A program made the translations under genes and the position numbers. Below are positions 26,787 to 34,775 of a stretch of 64,000 nucleotides of DNA, one piece after another. The notes under the pieces were generated by a model. That model had not been told where the DNA came from and searched no databases. It saw nothing but the letters and a program-made list of their open reading frames with translations. Position 1 is the stretch's first letter, and each line of letters starts with the position of its first letter. Source of the DNA: Wandonia haliotis (lineage in GTDB: Bacteria > Bacteroidota > Bacteroidia > Flavobacteriales_D > Crocinitomicaceae); NCBI RefSeq assembly GCF_039523435.1, contig NZ_BAAAFH010000003.1:186001-250000 (forward strand), read 5' to 3'.

Positions 26787-29659
26787 ATCAGGTGCAAAAA
26801 ATAGTATTCCGGTTTTTAGGTGAGAACGAATCCTTTTTTCGGTCTCTCTATGGACAGTGGGATCATTTTTGGATCAGCAACCTGGAAAAGTCAACCGATA
26901 AAATACTGACAAAACTGGATGACCCTTCCTATAACATTGAACTGGATTCTCTTGAATTGGAATTGGGATCGGTTTCCGAAAGTCAATTTAACCGACATTT
27001 CTTACGAATGTATGAAGAACAACTGGAAAACGCTCTTTTGAAACAACTTTATGAAGATGCACACAAAACAGTTCGAAAGACACCAATTCATCAAAGAAAA
27101 TCCGCTTTATTGTTTCATTTTTTACTGCATGGTTCTCTTCCGTGGAGTACCATTTCTGATAGCAGAGATATCAATGCATTATTTATTTCTGTGGCAAAAA
27201 ATGAGTCCGGAGCACTGCGGAAATTTTTGCAAACGTATGGCCATTATACAGGACTTCAACAACGATTGGTATTTCAGTTAGAAGATAAAGCACTGGAAGA
27301 AGGTATCAGGGTAATGGCTTCCGGAGAAAGTCATTTCGTTATTTCTTATGTGCGTTTCGTACAATCCCGACATCGCAAAATACAAACTCCCCAAATCAGT
27401 CAGACACCTTATCACAAAACCGTTTGGCAGGTTGTTTATGCCTGGTTATTGACGAATCGGAGTTCTTTTTTCAACAAGAAAGTATTTCTGCAACAAACGA
27501 TTCAGCAATTGGCACAAAGGTATCGGATGACCTATTCGGATCTGTTGTATTTACTCCTCATTCGTCCGGATCTGGAACCCGGATATCCGGTAGAATTGAT
27601 GACATTGTTGAAAACACTCAGGGATGATGAGCAGAAGGAGATCGAGAGCGGTGTAACGGATTGGAAAAAGTTATATGACTTGCTCAGAATAGCAGGAAAA
27701 GAACAATCCGCCTGGATTGTAAGCCAAAACCAGAAAGAACAATTGATTCGGATACTGAAAAAAGAGGATAATTACCACTTTTTGCAATTGCTTAAAGAAC
27801 GTCAGATATTAGGATTGGTAAAAGAATTACTGCCGCAAGAACATGAGTTTGTAAAAACCTATGCACATGAATTGGAGCAACATAAAGACAAAGGTATGTT
27901 GCAGGGGAAAGCGGGAAGTGAATTCCGACTGGTGAAGTGGCAAATTATTTTCCCTGTATTATTAGAAAATAATGGAACAGGATTCAACAGGCGTCATTTT
28001 GTCTGGCGGGTTATTCAAAAAGTGGCGGCGCATTACAATCTGAAAGATTCGGATGTATTGTATTACCTGTACGAGCAGGGAGTTGCAGAAGGGATGAGTA
28101 AAGAACTCATAATGCTTCTCCGGGAAATCTATCTGGAGGTAAAAGAGAAAGAAGTAATAAACACAAAAAGCATATTTTTTGAACAATCTGCTCAGGAAAT
28201 CGTGCAATATCTTTTTACCAACAAAAGCTTACCACAGATAGCGCGTGAACAGTTACAGCGTTTTATTAAAGACGAGACAAAGAGAAATCAACTGATCGGT
28301 AACTTTACCGAAAGTCAGCACCAGCAACTAGTCATAACGCTATACCGGAAAGAGAGTGCTTTTATTCTTTCTTATGCCAAATCAATTGACAGGCAGGAAA
28401 ACAAAGGAATTCTACAGGGAAAAACAGCCGGAAATTACAAAGCCCTTAAATGGCAGTTTATCCATAGTGTATTACTTGAGCCCAAAAATCAGGTGTTTAA
28501 TAAGCGGTATTTCGTTGAAAAAGTAATCCGGAAAATTGCGGCGCATCACAACGTAAAAACAGAAGAATTGATCCTTCTTTTTTATACAGAAACACAAAAT
28601 AAAGCATTCACCCTACCTTTTGATCTGACGCAGGTACTGAAAGAGTTATACGACAAAACAAAGGTGAACCAAACGGAGGTGACGGATAAAAATAAAGTCG
28701 AATTCCTGAAAGAAGAAAGCGATGAAAAACGGAGTAAGGCAAAGCAATTGTTGATCAGGTACTTTGGACAGGACATCCGTACTGAAAGGTTGATTGATGC
28801 ACTCATCCGACAACCTGATTTTGTATTGTATCTGGAACCCGTTTTACGATTAGAAAAAGAGTTGAGACAGATTGTAAAATCGTGTTTTCAACAGGAAATA
28901 GACAAACGGTTTATACTAACAATTTTGTTGCGTTTGTCGACATATCCGGATCGCCTGAGTATAGTAGACATTGCATTGAAAATAATCATAGAACTATTGC
29001 AGAAAGGAACAAGCAGTGAACAACAAGCTTTAGAAAAACAAATACTGAAACTGGCAGAGAAAGATGATCTGTTAAAGGAAACCCTGAAAAAGAAAAGTCA
29101 GTTATTGGATGTGACTTCGCAAGAATTGCAGGAAGAAGACCTTCTGATAGAATCCGGAGACCTTCCCTTATCGTTTATTTACAATGCTGGTTTGATTCTT
29201 TTGGCTCCTTTTCTTCCACGCCTATTCAATCGGTTAGAGTTAACGGAAAAAGGAAAATTCAAAGATAGAGAGGCAAAAGTAAAAGCATTATTTCTGATGC
29301 AGTATGCTGTTTTCGGAACCACAGATTTTCCGGAACACGAACTGCAACTCAATAAACTTCTGGTAGGGTTTAAAACGGGTATTCCTGTTCCGCGTTCAGT
29401 TGTACTGACGGAAGAAGAAATGCAGGTAACTGACGGAATGTTACAAGGAGTAGTTCAACACTGGAGTAAAGTGAAAACGATTGATGGTTTGCGGGAAGGT
29501 TTTTTGCAGCGGGAAGGAAGGTTAGAAGAACAGGAAGAACAAATAGACCTTATTGTTGAAAGCAAAGCATTTGATGTTTTACTGGACAATATCCCGTGGA
29601 ATTTTAAAACAACAAAATTCAGTTGGATGGAAAAACCCATTCAGGTGAGTTGGAGGTAA
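26783..29659 (+). CDS. Tape-measure protein with three 171-residue repeats
   Basis: A 958-residue protein of the contractile-injection-system tape-measure type: N-terminus MNQVQKIVFRFLGENESFF and LDSLELELGSV, long helical body, and a C-terminal domain with YNAGLILLAPFLPRLFNRL and FPEHELQLNKLLVG. Three copies of a repeat are visible, marked by K-x-x-W-Q at Trp215, Trp386 and Trp557, each followed by a FNxRxFV.xVI.xxA.xY segment; the spacing is exactly 171 residues both times. Its length should set the length of the tube. It starts inside the preceding gene by an ATGA overlap. Confidence 0.85.
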   Translation: MNQVQKIVFRFLGENESFFRSLYGQWDHFWISNLEKSTDKILTKLDDPSYNIELDSLELELGSVSESQFNRHFLRMYEEQLENALLKQLYEDAHKTVRKTPIHQRKSALLFHFLLHGSLPWSTISDSRDINALFISVAKNESGALRKFLQTYGHYTGLQQRLVFQLEDKALEEGIRVMASGESHFVISYVRFVQSRHRKIQTPQISQTPYHKTVWQVVYAWLLTNRSSFFNKKVFLQQTIQQLAQRYRMTYSDLLYLLLIRPDLEPGYPVELMTLLKTLRDDEQKEIESGVTDWKKLYDLLRIAGKEQSAWIVSQNQKEQLIRILKKEDNYHFLQLLKERQILGLVKELLPQEHEFVKTYAHELEQHKDKGMLQGKAGSEFRLVKWQIIFPVLLENNGTGFNRRHFVWRVIQKVAAHYNLKDSDVLYYLYEQGVAEGMSKELIMLLREIYLEVKEKEVINTKSIFFEQSAQEIVQYLFTNKSLPQIAREQLQRFIKDETKRNQLIGNFTESQHQQLVITLYRKESAFILSYAKSIDRQENKGILQGKTAGNYKALKWQFIHSVLLEPKNQVFNKRYFVEKVIRKIAAHHNVKTEELILLFYTETQNKAFTLPFDLTQVLKELYDKTKVNQTEVTDKNKVEFLKEESDEKRSKAKQLLIRYFGQDIRTERLIDALIRQPDFVLYLEPVLRLEKELRQIVKSCFQQEIDKRFILTILLRLSTYPDRLSIVDIALKIIIELLQKGTSSEQQALEKQILKLAEKDDLLKETLKKKSQLLDVTSQELQEEDLLIESGDLPLSFIYNAGLILLAPFLPRLFNRLELTEKGKFKDREAKVKALFLMQYAVFGTTDFPEHELQLNKLLVGFKTGIPVPRSVVLTEEEMQVTDGMLQGVVQHWSKVKTIDGLREGFLQREGRLEEQEEQIDLIVESKAFDVLLDNIPWNFKTTKFSWMEKPIQVSWR

Positions 29660-29670
29660 AAAGAGAACGT

Positions 29671-30546
29671 ATGAAAACAATGATCCAACAAAAAAACATG
29701 TCCCAACCTGAAAAAAGTCAGTCGGGAAAACAAAGTACGTTACCAACAGTTTTACAGGCGTATAAGGATAGGATCACGCAACGCCAATCAGTAGAAGAAG
29801 AGGAACTGTTACAACCGAAGTTTGATCCTTCTCAGATGAAACAAAATAGTATGCAATTCCATACACAATCTAATGTTGTCCAAAGAAAAGCGTCAAGGGA
29901 ACCAATACAGTTAAAAACACAGATTCTTTCACAACAAGATCAACAGTACAACTTTGGTACCGGAAGTATAAACGTTGGGAAATTTGTGGAAGTAGGACTG
30001 GATCCAAACGATATGCACCAGGGACAAAGTGCTAATCTCAACACTGCTCAGGATGATATGATGTCAGCAATTAGAAGTAAATGGGGAATTACAGGCGGAG
30101 GATTAGTGAAGGGACATTTGTGGAATGATAATCTCGGTGGAAGTGCCATGAATTATAATTTGTACCCGATCACGAAGGCTGCTAATAGCGACCATTTGGG
30201 ATACGTTGAAAATAAAGCAAAAGAATATGTTTGGAATAAACAACCTATTTATTATCGAGTTGAAGTTGATGCAAACCCGGTAATTACTGACCCCAAAGCT
30301 GATTTTGACTGTGAAATACGTTCATGGGATCCTACGACAGGAAAGCTAGGTTCACGATTGTTTGGACCGGTGACTATTGAATCAGATTTAAATAATGTAG
30401 GGGCCTATAATGAAGCCTATGAAACTTATACAGGTAACACTGCAGACAGGCAAAAAAGACCTAAAAAACCGAAATGGGCTCAAAACCCGAAGACACGTGT
30501 TGGTGAATTGACAAAGCAAGAGTTGAAGGAAAGGCAAAACCAATAG
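29671..30546 (+). CDS. eCIS cargo nuclease 1 (His-Me finger type, no DUF4157)
   Basis: The start at MKTMIQQKNM is preferred (291 residues, 11 bases after the tape-measure stop). Residues 27-39 read VLQAYKDRITQRQ, a motif shared with the two following cargo proteins. The region around residues 140-195 carries KGHLWNDNLGG, NYNLYPIT and ANSDHLGYVEN, a His-Me (beta-beta-alpha-metal) nuclease pattern in which the His of GHL and the following Asn would be active-site residues. Unlike the next two genes it lacks DUF4157. It is probably a toxin loaded into the injection tube; its target is unknown. No immunity gene is adjacent. Confidence 0.7.
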   Translation: MKTMIQQKNMSQPEKSQSGKQSTLPTVLQAYKDRITQRQSVEEEELLQPKFDPSQMKQNSMQFHTQSNVVQRKASREPIQLKTQILSQQDQQYNFGTGSINVGKFVEVGLDPNDMHQGQSANLNTAQDDMMSAIRSKWGITGGGLVKGHLWNDNLGGSAMNYNLYPITKAANSDHLGYVENKAKEYVWNKQPIYYRVEVDANPVITDPKADFDCEIRSWDPTTGKLGSRLFGPVTIESDLNNVGAYNEAYETYTGNTADRQKRPKKPKWAQNPKTRVGELTKQELKERQNQ

Positions 30547-30552
30547 ATAAAG

Positions 30553-31914
30553 ATGAAAACATTAAAAAACACTTCATATCAAAACAAGCAACACGGAACG
30601 GTGCAGAACAAGATGGAACAACAATCATCTAAAGCATCTATTCTTCAACTCTACAAAGATAGAATTGATCAAATGCAGGTTGTAAGTGAGGGGGGAGTTC
30701 CGCTCCAACGTCAATCCAACAATACTGGTTTACCCGACAACCTGAAAAGTGGAATCGAAAACCTTTCCGGTTACAGTATGGACGATGTAAAAGTGCACTA
30801 CAATTCCTCGGAGCCGGCAACTTTGCAGGCACACGCGTATGCTCAGGGAACAGATATTCACGTTGCACCCGGACAGGAAAAACACCTTGCTCACGAGGCC
30901 TGGCACGTTGTACAACAAAAGCAGGGGAGAGTAAAACCAACCATGCAAATGAAAGGAACAGTTCCTGTAAATGATGATGGGGGATTAGAAAAAGAAGCAG
31001 ATGTGATGGGGAGTAAGGCACAACAATCACAAACGATTCAAAGACAACCATGGAGCCTAGAAGACCTTGATGGTAAAAGTACAGATGTTGAATGGACAAC
31101 GACCAATTTGAAAGGAAGTACCGTAGGAGTAAAAATGGTTGCAAATCCACTTGGACCTGAGCATTTACAAGGCGGTCCTCCTAAATCATCATCGTTGAAA
31201 AAGGTGATGTCTAAACTTCCTACAAACCCCAAGTTGCCAAATAATCAAAAATATATTCGGGGACATCTTTTGAACGATAATGTAGGAGGTCCGGGTGAGG
31301 ATTACAATCTGTTTCCGATTACTGCAAACGCAAATAAAGAACATGAAAACAAAATAGAAAGTGTAGTTAAGCAGTGGGTTAATAATGAAAAACAATGGGT
31401 AAAGTATGAGGTTGATGTTAGCTATGACAAAAAGAAGAATGGTCATATAGATAGTGTGTTTGATTGTAATGCAGAAGTTCTGGGGTCTTCTAAGGCTGTA
31501 CGGGCAAGGATAACATCGGAATTTGATGAAACACATACTGGAAAAGCAAAGAAAACAAGAGGAGATAACCTTGCGATAGGAAAGCAAGCGGCCAAATTTA
31601 ATCCGTTGTGGTCAAAAACAAAGACTAAAACAGCTGCTTTGGATAAGGATGTTATAGAAACATTGAATTTTCTTTTTAGTGTTTACCCACAGGAAACAAG
31701 AAGTTATTTATTGTCTCTTAGAGGTGTTGGTGATGAATCTGTCAATGCAATTGAAAGTAGTCTGGAAGAAGACATTATAGATATGAACAGCTTTGCCGGA
31801 AGAGAAATTAGGGCTTATAACAGAATTTTTAAGTATGAGGATTTATTGGGAGAGCTAGGGGGACTTTTTCTAGACCTGATGGACGATGAGGATTCTATGG
31901 AATTGGAGGAGTAA
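30553..31914 (+). CDS. eCIS cargo nuclease 2 (DUF4157 + His-Me finger)
   Basis: A 453-residue protein. Residues 30-42 carry the shared motif ILQLYKDRIDQMQ. DUF4157 follows at about 55-160 with GLPDNLKSGIENLSGYSMDD, VHYNSS, ATDIHVAPGQE-like (GTDIHVAPGQEKHLAHEAWH) and VVQQKQGRV; it contains an HEAWH metallopeptidase-like motif and is a known marker of eCIS cargo. The nuclease domain (about 195-300) has RGHLLNDNVGG, YNLFPIT and ANKEHENKIE. A C-terminal acidic helical extension (about 370-453) is unique to this copy. The DUF4157 DNA is almost identical to that of the next gene. Confidence 0.8.
   Translation: MKTLKNTSYQNKQHGTVQNKMEQQSSKASILQLYKDRIDQMQVVSEGGVPLQRQSNNTGLPDNLKSGIENLSGYSMDDVKVHYNSSEPATLQAHAYAQGTDIHVAPGQEKHLAHEAWHVVQQKQGRVKPTMQMKGTVPVNDDGGLEKEADVMGSKAQQSQTIQRQPWSLEDLDGKSTDVEWTTTNLKGSTVGVKMVANPLGPEHLQGGPPKSSSLKKVMSKLPTNPKLPNNQKYIRGHLLNDNVGGPGEDYNLFPITANANKEHENKIESVVKQWVNNEKQWVKYEVDVSYDKKKNGHIDSVFDCNAEVLGSSKAVRARITSEFDETHTGKAKKTRGDNLAIGKQAAKFNPLWSKTKTKTAALDKDVIETLNFLFSVYPQETRSYLLSLRGVGDESVNAIESSLEEDIIDMNSFAGREIRAYNRIFKYEDLLGELGGLFLDLMDDEDSMELEE
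30733..31019 (+). repeat. DUF4157 cassette, copy A
   Basis: These 287 bases match 32105-32391 without gaps and with 12 mismatches by hand count (about 96 percent identity), while the DNA on either side is much less alike. It is a direct repeat inside two neighbouring cargo genes, suggesting recent duplication or gene conversion. Confidence 0.85.
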
Positions 31915-31939
31915 TAATTCAAATCAAAATAGTTGAATA

Positions 31940-33391
31940 ATGAAAGCAGCAGTAAACAAATCAGAACCGATTCAAAGTAAGGAGAAAAGCGCATCTAATC
32001 AAAAAGGAATAGGCAGCGTTTTACAAGCCTATAAGGAGGGGATGACGCAGCTTCAATCTTTGGAGAAAGAACCTGTACAACGTAAACCGAATAACACAGG
32101 ACTTCCCGACAACCTGAAAAGTGGAATCGAAAACCTTTCCGGTTACAGTATGGACGATGTAAAAGTGCACTACAATTCCTCCCAACCGGCAACTTTGCAG
32201 GCACATGCGTACGCACAGGGAACAGATATTCACGTTGCACCCGGACAGGAAAAACACCTTGCTCATGAGGCCTGGCACGTTGTACAACAAAAGCAGGGGA
32301 GAGTGAAACCAACCATGCAAATGAAAGGAACAGTTCCTGTAAATGATGATGCAGGATTAGAAAAAGAAGCAGATGTGATGGGGGCTAAGGCGCTACAAAT
32401 GAAAAGTTCCAATTCAGAAAACAAACTAGTTTCTAATAATAATTCGAATTTATTACAATTAAAATCTGAAGTTGTTTGGAATTCACAACAATTCAATTAT
32501 CTCGATAGAAACGGAGAAAGGAAAACAAAAGAAGTTGGAGGATCAATGACTGCTATGCTTGATCCAGATACTCCTATTAAAGGAGCAAATGCAAAATCTA
32601 CCTTTCAAAAGGATATGTATGATGATCTTAAATTGTACTGGAACCCTGGAGCTAAATATTGGGTTCGCGGACACTTACTTAATGCAAATTTAGGTGGTCC
32701 TAATGTAGCTCCAAATCTCTTTCCAATTACCGGGCATGCAAATGGTGATCATCTTAATTATGTAGAAAATCATGTTAAGAACTGGATAATTGGCGGGAAG
32801 AAAGTAAAATATTCAGTAATAGCAAAACAGGAGACAGGTGACGTAACTATTGGTCAAGAATCTGTTCCTAATGCAGCAGGTTCATTAAATTGTCAGGCAG
32901 AAATAATTGGAGAGGACAAAAAAATAAGTAGGTTAATAAAGTCTGAACCCGTTCAGAGACCGAGTAAAAATGGAGCAGTACTTGCAGGACATACTTCTAG
33001 CTGGCAACGAAATGAATTTCAGGGCGACAACCAATATGATAAGCTCTTTATTGATTGGACCGAAGATCAATTAAAATTCACTCTTCATCTAATTAACAAT
33101 AATTTTAATTATCGCGATGCAATTAGTTCTGTACCAATAACATTAGATGAACTAGGGGCAATTCATGATACACTAAATGAAATAAAATCTATAATCGAAA
33201 ATGAATCTGAAGATCATGATTTGAATGATGGAGAATCTTCCGATACACAAACGGATACTGTTGGAAGTCAAGTAATAAATGCAGCATTAAAAGAATGGCT
33301 ACAAACTAGTTTTTCTGATTCAAAAGCTGAAGAGTGGCTGACGGCTAAACGTGATAGTAACACGATAAATGAGTATAAGTATAGTTCTTGA
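31940..33391 (+). CDS. eCIS cargo nuclease 3 (DUF4157 + His-Me finger)
   Basis: A 483-residue protein with the same plan as the preceding one: shared motif VLQAYKEGMTQLQ at residues 27-39, DUF4157 at about 53-155 with HEAWH, then a nuclease domain with RGHLLNANLGG, NLFPIT and ANGDHLNYVEN, and a C-terminal acidic helical tail (about 370-483) different from that of cargo 2. DNA after the DUF4157 part is clearly more AT-rich than the cassette itself, as if the toxin end had been joined to a local leader. No immunity gene follows; the next gene is the second ATPase. Confidence 0.8.
   Translation: MKAAVNKSEPIQSKEKSASNQKGIGSVLQAYKEGMTQLQSLEKEPVQRKPNNTGLPDNLKSGIENLSGYSMDDVKVHYNSSQPATLQAHAYAQGTDIHVAPGQEKHLAHEAWHVVQQKQGRVKPTMQMKGTVPVNDDAGLEKEADVMGAKALQMKSSNSENKLVSNNNSNLLQLKSEVVWNSQQFNYLDRNGERKTKEVGGSMTAMLDPDTPIKGANAKSTFQKDMYDDLKLYWNPGAKYWVRGHLLNANLGGPNVAPNLFPITGHANGDHLNYVENHVKNWIIGGKKVKYSVIAKQETGDVTIGQESVPNAAGSLNCQAEIIGEDKKISRLIKSEPVQRPSKNGAVLAGHTSSWQRNEFQGDNQYDKLFIDWTEDQLKFTLHLINNNFNYRDAISSVPITLDELGAIHDTLNEIKSIIENESEDHDLNDGESSDTQTDTVGSQVINAALKEWLQTSFSDSKAEEWLTAKRDSNTINEYKYSS
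32105..32391 (+). repeat. DUF4157 cassette, copy B
   Basis: Direct repeat partner of 30733-31019 (287 bases, 12 mismatches by hand count). Confidence 0.85.
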
Positions 33392-33465
33392 AAATAAACT
33401 AATTAATATATTCTGAAATCCAGATTTGAAAAAGAAGGGGGACATTATCCTAAATAACTAAAAAA

Positions 33466-34758
33466 ATGACAATATCCTTTCAATTGTTACTCCACACCGC
33501 TTTCTCGCTTTACTTCCGGCACGAAAGCGAATACAACTCCCTGCGGGAAATTTCGTTGGGTGACGATGAATTGTCAACACTTACCAAACGTGAATTAACC
33601 TGGGAAGAAAGGATAGTTTTACTATTGGCTATTATACCACATATCTACCCACAGGCACTGGATTTGTTTTTCATTCAAAACAAAGAACTGGATCGCCCAT
33701 ACACTGAATTTGGCGGATGGAAGGGAACTTCACATGGCGGTTTTCTGCCAACAGGAGAGACAGCAGCGTTTATCTTATCCGTTGATAATCCGGAAAACCG
33801 CTCGTTGGTTGTGCAATTGTTTAGCAAAGAACACTGGTTCCATCAGGAAAATATTTTGCGTTTGGAAGATCAGGGTTCCGGAGAGCCTTTTTTAAGTGGA
33901 AAGCTTATTGTTTCTGAGGAATTTCTTGCAAAAGTGTTGAACAATGGCGTGTATCGACCGGATTACAGCAGTGATTTTCCTGCTAAAAGGGTGGAAACGC
34001 AGTTGGAATGGGAAGACCTTGTGCTACCATATCATTTACGGGAAGATTTGGAGAACATTTCCCAATGGTTGGAGCACGAACAAGAGATACGATTGCGATG
34101 GAAGTTGAACAAATACATTAAACGAGGATACCGCTCTTTGTTTTATGGTCCGCCGGGAACAGGGAAAACACTGGCAGCTTCTCTTCTCGGGAAAAAACAT
34201 GAACTGGAAGTTTATCGGATTGATCTATCCATGGTCGTTTCCAAATACATTGGTGAAACCGAAAAAAATCTGGCTAAGATCTTCGACCGGGCCGAACATC
34301 AGAACTGGATTTTGTTTTTTGATGAAGCAGATGCGCTGTTTGGAAAACGTTCGGACACCAACTCTTCGAATGACAGGCATGCTAATCAGGAAGTAGCTTA
34401 TTTGCTACAACGAATAGAAGATTTTCCGGGAATGATAGTGTTGGCAACCAACCTGAAAGATAATCTGGATGAAGCATTTTTCAGGCGTTTTCAGTCAGTG
34501 CTTTACTTCCCCATGCCGGATGAAAGCTCCAGGATGCGATTATGGGAACAGATGCTACCCGCAGAGTGGATGGAAGCTGCTGATCCGGATCTTCTTTTGG
34601 ACGCGGCACAAATAGAACTTTCGGGGGGGAGCATGATCAATGTTGTACAGCGCTGTGCGCTTCAGTTGTATCAGGCAGAAAAGCCGGTGTTGACAAAAGA
34701 AATTCTGGATGAAGCCATTCGGAAGGAACAGGAAAAAGAAGGGAAAATAACGTATTAA
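33466..34758 (+). CDS. eCIS-type AAA+ ATPase, copy 2
   Basis: A 430-residue AAA+ protein with Walker A GPPGTGKT at about 228-235, Walker B ILFFDEADALF near 281-291 and the same VSKYIGETEKNL segment as the copy at 4134. The N-terminal ~190 residues differ from copy 1 (MTISFQLLLHTAFSLYFRHE). This is the copy at the canonical place, downstream of the tape measure and cargo genes (Afp15-like), and probably assists assembly or cargo loading. Confidence 0.88.
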   Translation: MTISFQLLLHTAFSLYFRHESEYNSLREISLGDDELSTLTKRELTWEERIVLLLAIIPHIYPQALDLFFIQNKELDRPYTEFGGWKGTSHGGFLPTGETAAFILSVDNPENRSLVVQLFSKEHWFHQENILRLEDQGSGEPFLSGKLIVSEEFLAKVLNNGVYRPDYSSDFPAKRVETQLEWEDLVLPYHLREDLENISQWLEHEQEIRLRWKLNKYIKRGYRSLFYGPPGTGKTLAASLLGKKHELEVYRIDLSMVVSKYIGETEKNLAKIFDRAEHQNWILFFDEADALFGKRSDTNSSNDRHANQEVAYLLQRIEDFPGMIVLATNLKDNLDEAFFRRFQSVLYFPMPDESSRMRLWEQMLPAEWMEAADPDLLLDAAQIELSGGSMINVVQRCALQLYQAEKPVLTKEILDEAIRKEQEKEGKITY

Positions 34759-34775
34759 AAATTAAAAAAGCAGGC

